From: Petrosia ficiformis | Lineage: Eukaryota > Porifera > Demospongiae > Haplosclerida > Petrosiidae | Direction of reading: 5' to 3' | Length of the DNA stretch: 64,000 nt | NCBI GenBank assembly: GCA_947044365.1 | Contig: OX345645.1 | Location: forward strand, 390,074-454,073 | Shown: piece after piece, positions 1-13,100 of the stretch | Position numbering within the stretch: the stretch's first letter is position 1 | How the letters are laid out: each line of letters opens with the position of its first letter | Position numbers and translations under genes: made by a program | Notes under the pieces: generated by a model | Database searches by the model: none | What the model was told of the DNA's origin: nothing | What the model saw: the letters and a program-made list of their open reading frames with translations, nothing else

Positions 1-155
1 AATTTGGTCTACCCATCCATCCGTCCATCCGTCCATCTGTGTGTCCGTCCGTCTGTCCGTCTGCCGTCCGTCCGTCCGTCCGTCCATCCATCCATTCATC
101 CATCCATCCATCCATTTTAAGATCCCACCATCCACTATTTATTCATTTCTATTAC
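1..155 (-). repeat. CFAP53 intron start with (CCAT/CCGT)n microsatellite
   Basis: This lies downstream of the exon-7 donor of CFAP53. Positions 10-115 are an imperfect CCAT/CCGT tetranucleotide array on the plus strand. No further CFAP53 exon was found here. Confidence 0.7.
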
Positions 156-1878
156 TTTTCTCTGCTGTCTCTCAGCATCTTCATTACTGGTCTGTTGTAA
201 CATTTCCTGTAATAGCTTCATATCCATAGCCAACTCTTCCTGCATCTCACGAGCTTTCTTTTTCATTTTTTGACGGAGAGAGAGATTTAGTTCAGCTCTA
301 GTTAGTTCCTGTTGTCGTTTCTTCTCCTCCTTCATCCTCTCATCTTCAAGAGCACGTAAAGCAGCCTCTTCTCTCTGACAATATCATGAACCAATATAAA
401 TTATTACAGATAGTTAATATGTGTAGGTTAGTACTGACCAGTAATTCCGCCTCTTGCTCTTTCAATCTCTTCATGTCTTCCTGTTGTTTCTCAATTGCAG
501 CTGACTGGAGGGTTAGCACCTGTGAGAAACAAAGACAGAGACAGAGAAAGAAAGCATATGCACATGTACATGTACATATATACATACATACATACATGCA
601 TACATACTACATACATACATACATATATAGTTAGTTATATACATAGGTAATTATATACATACATAATTATATACATACATAAAAACATACATACATACAT
701 ACATACATACATACATACATACATACATACATACATACATACGTATATACATACATACATACAAATATGTCAAAAATAAAACCTTGAGAGCCTCTCTATT
801 TCTCTCTATCTGTAAAGCTGCCTCCATCTCTTCACGTTTGCATTTAGCAAATCTATCATCTTCCCACATTCTAGCATACATTCTCTCCTCTGAGAAACAA
901 AACAATAAACAATTAAAAACATAATTATAGATACAAACCTTGTTTCTGTCTTTCTCTTTGTTCAGCTTTCAGTCTAAGTTGCTCTGCTCTCTCAAGGCAT
1001 ACGTCATCTTGATTTCTTTTAACTAATATAGATCTCATTTCTTCACACTGGTCTCTCCATCTTTGTTCTAATTTCTGTTCCACAAGTGCTTTCCTTTCAT
1101 CCTCCCTTTTCTGTTTCAGTTGCTTAGCTCTCTCCCTCATCTTGGCCTGTCGCTCTAGAGTTGTTTCTTGTGTTGTGGCTATCTCAGACATATACTGTTC
1201 TTCCTCATGCTCAAGAAGATCTCGCAACCTAGAAGTAGAAAGATGTGAGGAAGGAGTTGATATGTGTGAAAATTTAAAACTTACTTATCTCTTCTTTCTT
1301 CAAGGCTGTATGTATGTTTTTGGAGAATAGCTTCCATTTTTCTTTTCACAGTATTACGTTGGATTCTCTTGTCTGTCATTCGTTCCCATGTTGTCTATTT
1401 AGTATGTATGTACATGTATGCATGTATGCATGCTGTATGTATGTATGTATGTAACTATGTATGTATGTAACTATGTATGTATATATGCATGTATGCATGC
1501 ATGTATGTATGTATGTATGTATGTACTATGTATGCATGTATGTATGTAAACTATGTATGTATGTATGTATGTATGTTGCAAGTACGTATATATAGCACAG
1601 ACACATAAGTACATAACATTCATGTGTTATCCTCACTTTGAGATCATATTTTTTGTTGTAGTTTACAATAGCTGCAGCTTCTTCTCTCAATTCATCTTGT
1701 TTCCTTCTTTCAAGAATCAGATGCTCTCTTGGTTTTAATGGAGGTGGCTTTCCCCTCTAGAATGCATAACATAAGCAAAGTAATAATCAATACTTTAAAA
1801 ACTTACAATGGCAACAGAATGTGGTGTTGGGCCAGTGATTTCTCTATTTTGACGTCGTCTTGTAACACTCAAATCCAT
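156..1878 (-). CDS. CFAP53: Cilia- and flagella-associated protein 53 (CFAP53/CCDC11), 5' part of the gene
   Basis: Seven exons on the minus strand join in frame: 1878-1807, 1756-1667, 1394-1285, 1228-939, 889-783, 519-439 and 374-156, giving 323 codons; the rest lies beyond the left edge. The protein is a highly charged Glu/Arg/Lys coiled coil. Recognisable CFAP53 blocks are REITGPTP near the N-terminus, PPLKPREHLILERR, an RDLLEHEEEQY block followed by TTLERQAKMRERAK, and MWEDDRFAK. CFAP53 is a ciliary axoneme/centriolar-satellite protein needed for motile cilia and left-right patterning in vertebrates. The start at 1878 is the first ATG in frame with the conserved block; no earlier in-frame ATG was seen. 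The call is strong because several separate blocks match; the other trichohyalin-plectin-homology proteins are the main alternative. Confidence 0.88.
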
Positions 1879-2050
1879 ATCAAACTTCTGCAGTTGACTG
1901 TTCTTGTAACCATGGTGATAATTGTAGTCATGGTGATAAATGACTTAATAAAGTAATTTTAATAATAGATGTATAATTCATGAGGCTTGAGCAAGTCAGG
2001 GCCGAAGGAATGTGTTAAAGTGTGCTGAGAAGACTTGTTGATAAACTGTA
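1879..2050. promoter_or_regulatory. Divergent spacer between CFAP53 and the flippase, candidate bidirectional promoter
   Basis: Only 172 bases separate the two start codons, so both 5' UTRs and core promoters must share this stretch unless there are upstream non-coding exons. I see no clear TATA box or initiator. The promoter role is inferred from position only. Confidence 0.4.
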
Positions 2051-4153
2051 ATGGCAGAAGAGATTGTGTCCGAGGAATTGGAAACCAGAAGCAGTGAGGA
2101 ATTCATAGTAGAGGATAGAGGTTAGTATAGAATTTCAGCCTTATAGTACTGCATTTTTAATTATATATAATTGCAATTATTATATAATTATGATTATATA
2201 TATATGTATATTGATATATAGATGATCGTGTTGATGGTAAGGGAAAGAAAGAACGTGTGGAAGAGGAACAGTTACCAGAGAAACTGAAAGATGATGACGA
2301 GTTACCTCCTACTTTGTTTCAGAGGATAAAGAATCTCTTTCCTTGTCTTCGTCATGGTGAGTTTAATATTAGACTCGTCAACCAGTTATTTAAATAATTA
2401 AATAGTTATTGTACCTGTATTAAATGAATTTACAATTATAATTCTCTCTTTGTCTCATTTCTTGTTTTTAACAGTTGAGGATTTACGAAGAGTTGAGGCT
2501 AACAATCACGAATACAATATACAGTTCAAATATGCTGTAAGAATATAATATATATTTATATTTATTGTTTACTATTCTTTGCTCTCTCAAGAACAATGTC
2601 CTCAGCACATCGAAGTACAATATAATCACCTTTTTACCTCTGAACTTGTTTGAGCAGTTTTTACGTATTGCTAACTTCTATTTTTTGATTTTAGTTATAC
2701 TACAGGTAAGATAATTATGTACATGTTTTACACATTTTGTAGTACATATAATTATTATAATTTGTAGTACATAATTAATCAGGGTTTCGTTTAGGGGGGG
2801 CTTGGGGGCTTTTACCCCCTTGGAATTTGTTTGCAAATATGCACACTACAATAACCTTGCATTGCGCCCCCTCAAAGTCTTTCAAATTCACGTTTCGCAA
2901 TGATGAATTTTCTGAATGAAACCCTGTTAATTATAAATATTTTGTATATACATGTACCCAGACAGATCATTATTTAGGATTTAGCCATAATATCATTAAT
3001 GCATCTACTAGATACCTTGTATAGTAACAATTTTACAAGGCAATACACAGATAGATAGATAGATAGGAAAGTGCTTTCATATATTGTTTTGTCATTTTCC
3101 TCTCCTAGTCCATACCTGGTGTCACTTCTGTACCTGTGTATTCCACTGTGGTACCACTTGCTGGAGTGTTAGCAGTCACTGCAATAAAAGATGCTTATGA
3201 TGATATTGTGAGTGTTTATACACAACATACAGTACATGTATGTACATGTGTTTGTGTGTACATGTACATGTTTATTTACATGTGTACGTACGTACATATG
3301 TAAGTACATGTCTATGTACATGTGTATACATGTACATGTGTATGTACACATGTATGTACATGTGTATGTATATACATATACGTGTTTATGTACACGTCTT
3401 TTTACATGTGTATACAAGTGTTCCATGTGTTTGTGTGTGATTATCACTTTTGTTTACAGAAGCGACACGTTAGTGATCATCGTATAAATTCTAGATCTGC
3501 AATGGTTGTGAGAAAAGACACTGAGTAAGTTACCTGGATTGTAATCACAATCCAAATAGCCTTTTGTAGACTACAGCAATGAGAAATTATACTACATAAC
3601 TTAGTCCATGTGTGCTTATGTAAGCCAACACAGAATAATGAGAGTATATATGGTACTACACCAGGGCTAGGCAGGTTTATTGTAGTATATTATTATGTTC
3701 CGATTATTTTTGGAAACATGAGACATGTGTATGGGTTTAGGAATTGTATTTTGTACTATATGAGTTATCTATATCAATTGATTCACAGTAATGATGTAGT
3801 GAAATGGAAAGATGTTCGAGTTGGTGATGTACTGAGATTAGAGAATAATGATTTCATTACAGTAAGAGAGAATAACACATGTACCAATATCATAATAATT
3901 ATTTCATTATTTTCATTCCCAAGGCTGATCTTCTCCTCCTGTCATCCAGTGAACCTAATAGTCTGGTTTATATTGAGACAGCTGAACTTGATGGGTATAT
4001 TTATCTCTGTCTATCATCTATCTCTGTCTTCTTATCTATCCTTACTCCATCATTCCACTTTTTTCATGTCTTCCGTTCATTCTTGTGTCATATCATATCA
4101 CATACTCTCTCTCTATCTCTCTCTCTCTCTCTGTTCCTCTTTCTGTCTGTCTG

Positions 4154-4186
<33 letters not shown>

Positions 4187-7100
4187 TAGTGAAACTAATT
4201 TGAAAGTGAGACAACCTTTGCCTGAAACAGCAGAACTAGAAAATGATGAAAATGCTTTAGGAGAATTCAATGGTATATATATATATACATGTGTACACAC
4301 ACATATACATACGTACATTTATATTTATTTATGTGTGTAATTATATAAAATTGGCTTGGACCATGTAGTGGTTGCAAGCTATTCTATGTTATATAGAGAA
4401 TGTGACACTGCTGATATTGAAGTTGAAACTGAGCTACATGTAATTATATTATTATACATGCTAATTACTACTAACTGCTTAGGTATTGTGTTAACTGTAG
4501 TAATTATGTACACTAACTATAATGTGATATGTCAATTATGTGTATAATAGTATGGGAATGGGACTTGTATATCTACAGTATAGGGCTGTGGTTGACAGTA
4601 ATAGTGCATGTGTTTATAATAGTATAGGAATGGGACTTATATTACAGTGTATATAGTGCTTATATTACAGTATATATATAGTGCTGTGGTTGATATAGAT
4701 AATAGTATGGGAATGGGTCTTATATATCTATAGTATAGGGGTGTGGTTGACAGTAAAACTGTTAATAGTATAGGAATGGGACTTATATCTACAGTATAGG
4801 GCTGTGGATACATGTAACGATAGAAATATAAAATTGTATACTGTTAATAGTATAGGAATGGGACTTATATCTACAGTATAGGGCTGTGGATACATGTAAC
4901 GATAGAAATATAAAATTGTATTATCAGTATCATGAGAATTCCGATAATTATTGTTTACATTACTTACCAAGAATGTTTTCATTTTATTACATTTCTCTAA
5001 TGAAAGTAAAAGTGATTATATTTATAATTTCAGGATATATAGAGTGTGAACCACCAAATAATCGCCTGAACAAGTTTGTTGGTACTCTTACCTGGAATGA
5101 AAAGAAATATTCTCTAGATAATGAAAAGATATTATTGAGAGTTAGTTTATTAATATATAATTATATGTATTGATGACAGGGACTCGGGAGTGTTATTAAG
5201 AGTTAGTTTATTAATATATAATTATACGTATTGATGACAGGGACTCGGGAGTATTATTAAGAGTTAGTTTATTAATAATTATATGTATTGATGACAGGGA
5301 CTCGGGAGTATTATTAAGAGTTACATGTAGTTTATTAATATATAATTATACGTATTGATGACAGGGACTCTGTAGTATTATCAAGAGTTAGTTTATAAAT
5401 ATATAATTATATGTATTGATGACAGGGACTCTGTAGTATTATCAAGAGTTAGTTTATAGATATATAATTATATGTATTGATGACAGGGACTCTGTAGTAT
5501 TATTAAGTATTAGTCACTGATGAGATGTTCTTTGGACAACGATCATTAAGCATGAAAGTTTAATTAATAATGTTGTACAACTAAATGAAACCATAGTGGC
5601 TGATGTACACAACATATCCTGCATTCCAATCTTCCAGTATCCATGACTACAACTCATTTTACACTTCATATTTAAACAGTTTATAGTTCTATTTCTTGTT
5701 TATTAAACATCACATTATTAATTTATAACAACACATCATGTACATGTAGTTTAGTAAATATCACTTTATTAACTTGAAAACAATAAACACTCACTCAATC
5801 ATACATTGATCACTCTATTCATGTATATACACATGTGCATCCATTCTCATTCATACATTGTACATACATTCATTTCTTTAGGGATGTCGTCTTAGAAACA
5901 CTCAATGGATGTATGGTGTTGTTGTATATGCTGGACATGATACCAAACTTGTAAAGAACAGTGGTAAGTACTCTGCAGGTTTCTGTCATGTGATCATAAT
6001 GTAACTGACTCATAAGGTTGTTGTAACCTATAATTAGAGTATATATGGTAGTACTATACTGACATTACTGACTCATGGGTTTCATGTAGCCTATAATTAG
6101 AGCATATATGGTAGTTACTATACTTGTTGTATATACAGAAACCCCACAACTAATAGCAACATGTATACTACCTAATACTAGTATAGTACCATATATACTC
6201 TAATTAAACCACCTACCATTTCATTTTTCTTCAGGACGTACGAAGTTCAAACGTACACGAATTGATCTACTGATGAATCGAATGGTGTTTTTTGTAAGTT
6301 GGTTTGATATACATGTGGAGTACACATGTTGACACATCTCTACTCTTCAGATTCTAGGATTCTTGGGTGTATGTGTAGGAATCACACTTATAGGATCTGG
6401 TATTTGGGAGGCATTGTATGGTGATGTAAGTCTATAATTACTATATATGTTCTACCTACATGTACATGTACATTCTAACTCCACCTCTCTTAGTTTTTTC
6501 AAGTGTATGTACCTTTCGACACAAGGTTCGACTCTCCAGCAAAGATAGCATTTGTTCAAATCATCTCAAATATAATTGTATTCAACACTTTTGTCCCAAT
6601 ATCTCTCTATGTGACGTGAGTACTACCTCTCTTTCTTATGCTGATCATACTTTGTACATGTAGATATACATATGAAAAGGACAGTACATGTACATGTACT
6701 TGTACATGTAGATATACATATGAATAGGACATTACATGTACATGTAGATATACAAATACATGTAGGATATTACTTGTACATATAAACATACATATGAATA
6801 GGACAGTACATGTACAAATAGGATATTACATGTACTTGTAGACATACATATGAATAGGACAGTACATGTACATGTAGATATACAAATAAGATATTACATG
6901 TACATAATTATAAACATACATAATTATGAATAGGACAGTACATGTACATATACAAATAGGATATTACATGTACTTGTAGACATACATATGAATAGGACAG
7001 TACATGTACATGTACATATACAAATAGGATATTACATGTACTTGTAGAAGATATTACATGTACATATACTACATGTAATTCATACATGTAGTATATGTAC

Positions 7101-10100
7101 ATGTACATGTACATGTATAACATAATATCATGTCATGTATGTATTTCTGTTTAGTGTTGAGGTAATTCGTCTTGGTCTGTCATTACTGATTAACTGGGAT
7201 ATTAAGATGTATTATGAACCAAACGATGTTCCTGCTATTTCTCGGTAAGTAAAACTTTATCTTGAGATCGTAATGTGGTTGGGTTATGAATGAATTAATC
7301 AGTAATCTAAATATCATTCACGTTCACCTTGACCTCAGAAAAATGCTCTTAACTTTTTTGTGTATGTGAAATTTCAATCCAGTATAATCATGTATTAATA
7401 TTATGACATTAAACTACACATTATAGTACATATAAAGTTATCACATTGTGAATGTGAACAGACTTTGCTTGTCAGAATACAATATATATATATATATATT
7501 TTTTGAAGATCAACAGCTTTGAATGAGGAACTTGGTCAGATTGAATATATATTTTCTGATAAGGTAAACTCCACCCTCTAACACATCCTCATTAATATGA
7601 GCTATCTTCTCTACAGACTGGTACATTAACACAAAATGTTATGACATTCCTGAAATGTAGTATAAATGGAATTAAATATGGAGATTTATTATCCGGAGAG
7701 GTGAGATATTTATTTATATATCTATCTATTTATCATTTATCTATCTATCTATCTATCTATCTAATCTATCGTTGTGTCTATCTATATCCATAGAAGCTGG
7801 ACTTACAATCATGGAATCCTTATGCTGAAGAAAACTTTGTATATTATGATTCTACATTGGTTGACAAGTGTCGTGAAGCACAGCCGGTACATACCTGTAG
7901 AATGTGTGTGTGTGTGTGTGTGCATGCCGATACGTACCTGTACATAGAATAGAACGTGTGTGTGTGTGCCGGCACATACATGTACCTGTACATAAAATAG
8001 AACGTGTGTAACAGATGTATCATTGACTGACTGTACATGTATGATCCAATTTATACTTTCCTTACCTTTTAACATTTTAGGAAGTAGAAGAGTTTTTTAA
8101 ACTGATATCTCTCTGTCACACTGTCCTACCACATCAAGGAGAAGATGGTAAACATTGGTTGAGTGGATGGATGGATGGATACGATGGATGGACATCGTAG
8201 AGTGTTAAATTGTTCATTATTTTAGGGAAAATATCATACAACGCTCAGTCTCCAGATGAGGCAGCACTTGTCTCTGCAGCTCGCAACTTTGGTTTAGTCT
8301 TTACTGTGAGTCTATCTATCCATCTATCTACATGTATACAGTGTTCTGCCCACACTGGTCGGGAATAACCACCTCTTAGATAAATTAACCACCTCTTAAA
8401 TAAATTAACCACCTCTCAGATAATACATATATAGGCTACTGAGACAGAATTACTGGATAAACAGCACTAAATCCAACCACCATTCTAAATATCCTGGGCA
8501 GAACACTGGTATATACATGTATCTATAATTGGTAATAATGCTTTTATTTCTGTTCATTTATAGTCAAGAACACCTTTTACTGTCACACTGGATATACTCA
8601 ATAGAGAACGTGTTGGAAAGGCTAGCTCAGTGAGTTACTTCATTTGTATGGTGGTAATACCTTACCATCGGACCATCAATATCAGTTTGTTGGTAATCCA
8701 TTCATTTCTTACCATTAGGCCAGTCCATTAATATCTGTTTATTTAATAAATAGAACATAATTTATGTACATACAAGTGTTAAGTTAATGCAATAGAAATT
8801 TAATTGACCACACCCACAAAACTAATTAATAAGATCTTGCACTGTACTATGTACACCATTATTTTGGCCTCACCAGATTGTTATGAGTCTAAATTTTGTT
8901 TTTTTTTCTAAAAGGTGTCGTATGAAATTCTAAACATTCTGGACTTCAATAACGAGCGAAAGAGAATGTCCGTAATCGTTAGAGAACCAGAGACTGGAAA
9001 AATAACATTGTATTGTAAAGGAGCTGATACAGTTGTATTTGAACGACTTCATTCCGATTGTGCAAAGCTCAAGGAGGAAACTCAGCTACATCTTGCGGTA
9101 ACATAGTATTCTTTATTGTATTACATCAGAATTAATTAATACACCTTTGATACACCTTTATAGGATTATGCTAGAGAGGGTTTGAGGACACTTGTTTTAG
9201 CAAAGAAGGACATTGATCCTGATTACTATGAACAATGGGCACAAGAGTACTATGAAGCTAGGTAATCTCATTGTGTTAATAATTATAATTATTAACAATT
9301 ATATTCTTTCAGCATTTTATCGGAAGACAGAGACAGAGTGATTGATAGAGTAAGTTCAGTTACTAATAATTATAATACTAATAATTGGGAACAAGAATTT
9401 ACTTTATTACATGTACATACGTACACACTAGTATTTTATTACATGTACATACGTACACACTAGTATTTTATTACATGTACGTACGTACACACTAGTACTT
9501 TATTACATGTACGTACGTACACACTAGTACTTTATTACATGTACATACGTACACACTAGTACTTTATTACATGTACATGCATACGTACACACTAGTACTT
9601 TATTACATGTACATGCATACGTACACACTAGTACTTTATTACATGTACATGCATACGTACACACTAGTACTTTATTACATGTACATGCATACGTACACAC
9701 TAGTACTTTATTACATGTACATGCATACGTACACACTAGTACTTTATTACATGTACATGCATACGTACACACTAGTACTTTATTACATGTACATGCATAC
9801 GTACACACTAGTACTTTATTACATGTACATATGTACACACTAGTACTTTATTACATGTACATGCATATGTACACACTAGTACTTTATTACATGAACATGC
9901 ATACGTACACACTAGTACTTTATTACATGTACGTACGTACACACTAGTACTTTATTACATGTACATGCATACGTACACACTAGTATTTTATTACATGTAC
10001 ATGTACATACATACATACACACTAGTACTTTCATGCATACACACTAGTACTCTATTTCACTTTTAATTAACTAAAGCTTGAGGAAAACTAAATGTGTCTT

Positions 10101-13100
10101 AAATACTCTTAACTAACTAAATCGTTTGCAAGACTAAACTAATTAAAATTACTAAAAAGTAAGTTGGATCACCTAATACTATGATTATCTCATTGCAAAA
10201 ACAAAAATTAATTGGTTAGTACAGTTACAAGGATTTACAATTAGTTGGTTGTTCAGTATACACACATGTACCACCATAGCTACTTTGTACTAATTGTAGT
10301 TGATACATCTAATGACATAGCTACTTTGTACTAATTGTAGTTGATACATCTAATGACATAGCTACTGTGTACTAATTGTAGTTGATACATCTAATGACAT
10401 AGCTACTTTGTACTAATTGTAGTTGATACATCTAATGACATAGCTACTGTGTACTAATTGTAGTTGATACATCTAATGACATAGCTACTGTGTACTAATT
10501 GTAGTTGATACACTGGTTAGAAACCTGCAAACACTAGTGATACTTGATGCAAATTACATGTATGCCATAGTAACATGATGCATGTAGCCACAACATCCTC
10601 TATGACAATTGATAAACTGAATTGCTATTCCTTGTAACTGTACTAACCAATAAAATGATTATTTTCACGATTTCGCAATGCTTTTATCACATTCCTTGTA
10701 TAAAGGATTGTTTTTTCTAGTAGTTCTGGCTATTGCTAGTTGAAATCTACACAGGGAAGAAACTTTGGAAAATGAAGTGCTAATTAAAAGAAACAAACGA
10801 GTGGTTTAACTTGTTATCATAATTATATTGAAAAACTAAAACTAACTACAATGTTTTGGAGTTTTAGTTAAACTAACTAAAAAAATTATTTTGTAATGTC
10901 AAAAAAACTAAATTAAACAAAACTATTACATACATTGAGTTATACACTTTATGATGACACCAAAGGTATATAACTCTATTGAACAAGAACTGACCTTATT
11001 ACATGTACATACGTACATACACTCACACATACATATATTTTATAATGACACTATATTACATAACAAAGGTATATAACTCTATTGAACAAGAACTGACCTT
11101 ATTACATGTACATACGTACATACATGCAGTTATACATACACTCACACATACATATATTTTATAATGACACTATATTACATTACAAAGGTATATAACTCTA
11201 TTGAACAAGAACTGACCTTATTACATGTACATACGTACATACATGCAGTTATACATACACTCACACATACATATATTTTATAATTACACTATATTACATA
11301 ACAAAGGTATATAACTCTATTGAACAAGAACTGACCTTATTACATGTACATACGTACATACATGCAGTTATACATACACTCACACATACATATATTTTAT
11401 GATTACACTATATTATATAACAAAGGTATATAACTCTATTGAACAAGAACTGACCTTATTACATGTACATACGTACATACATGCAGTTATACATACACTC
11501 ACGCATACATATATTTTATGATTACACTATATTACATAACAAAGGTATATAACTCTATTGAACAAGAACTGACCTTATTACATGTACATACGTACATACA
11601 TGCAGTTATACATACACTCACACATACATATATTTTATGATTACACTATATTACATAACAAAGGTATATAACTCTATTGAACAAGAACTGACCTTATTAC
11701 GTATACATACGTACATACATGCAGTTATACATACACTCACACATACATATATTTTATGATTACACTATATTATATAACAAAGGTATATAACTCTATTGAA
11801 CAAGAACTGACCTTATTACATGTACATACGTACATACATGCAGTTATACATACACTCACACATACATATATTTTATGATTACACTATATTATATAACAAA
11901 GGTATATAACTCTATTGAACAAGAACTGACCTTAATGGGAGCTACAGCAATTGAAGACAAACTACAAGATGGAGTTCCAGACACCATAGCTAACTTGGCT
12001 AAGGTAATAGTATCAATGGAGTAATGTTTTAATTTGATTTGATTCATAATATCCAGGCTAATATTAAGATCTGGGTCTTGACAGGAGATAAACAAGGTTC
12101 GTTAGTATGTTATAGATAAACAATATACATGTAGCTCAGCCAAAACAACTATTAATATTATATAGTATTCATCAACTAATTTGAATTAAACTGAACTGTG
12201 AACTCAGTGAACTACTCGTGAACTAGTTTATATAGTGGCTGTACCAGCTGTGCATTGAATGAGTTAATAAAGTAGACTATTGTAGTTACAATAGAGATAA
12301 TACATTAGTTTACAATAGATACAATACATGTAGATACATTGTAGTTTTAATACACACTTGTATTAATACATATACAATAGATACAATACATAGATACATT
12401 GTAGTTTCAATACACACTTGTATTAATACATACATGTATACAATAGATACAATACATAGATACATTGTAGTTTTAATACACACTTGTATTAATACATATA
12501 CAATAGATACAATACATAGATACATTGTAGTTTCAATACACACTTGTATTAATACATACATGTATACAATAGATACAATACATAGATACATTGTAGTTTC
12601 AATACACACTTGTATTAATACATATACAATAGATACAATACATAGATACATTGTAGTTTCAATACACACTTGTATTAATGCTCAATTAATCGGTTGCCAA
12701 AAAAAAATAACATTATAGATGTACATGTATGGCGTGTAATGAGAGAGTGTTTATTGTTGTCCTTTAGTAATCTATGTTGGATATTGTTGTAATCTATAGG
12801 AACTGCCATTTAATGTTGGATATACTTGTAAACTATAGAAACTATCATTAATATTGGATATTTATATTCTTGTAAACTCTTGTAATCTCTTGTAATCTAC
12901 AGAAACTGCCATTAATATTGGATATTCTTGTAAACTATTGACGGAGGATATGAAAGTATTTATTGTAAATGCGGAGGAAAAAGAAGCTGTACGTGAACAA
13001 ATTCAAGATGCTAAAAATGAGATTGATAGGATAATGGAAATGATTGAACGAGGGGAATCCCCACCTCAGAATGATGATCCTATGATGGAACCTCCTGGTC

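Noticed and set aside
1390..1570. Telomere-like or centromere-like TATG/TGTA tract
   Set aside because: Ordinary tetranucleotide microsatellite inside a CFAP53 intron.
9524..9843. Repeat protein frames [12 protein letters not shown] / [12 protein letters not shown]
   Set aside because: The 36-bp unit length keeps both strands open; intronic and non-conserved.
10966..11933. CRISPR-like or phage-type direct repeat array
   Set aside because: Units are contiguous 119-bp tandem copies without variable spacers, in a eukaryotic intron.
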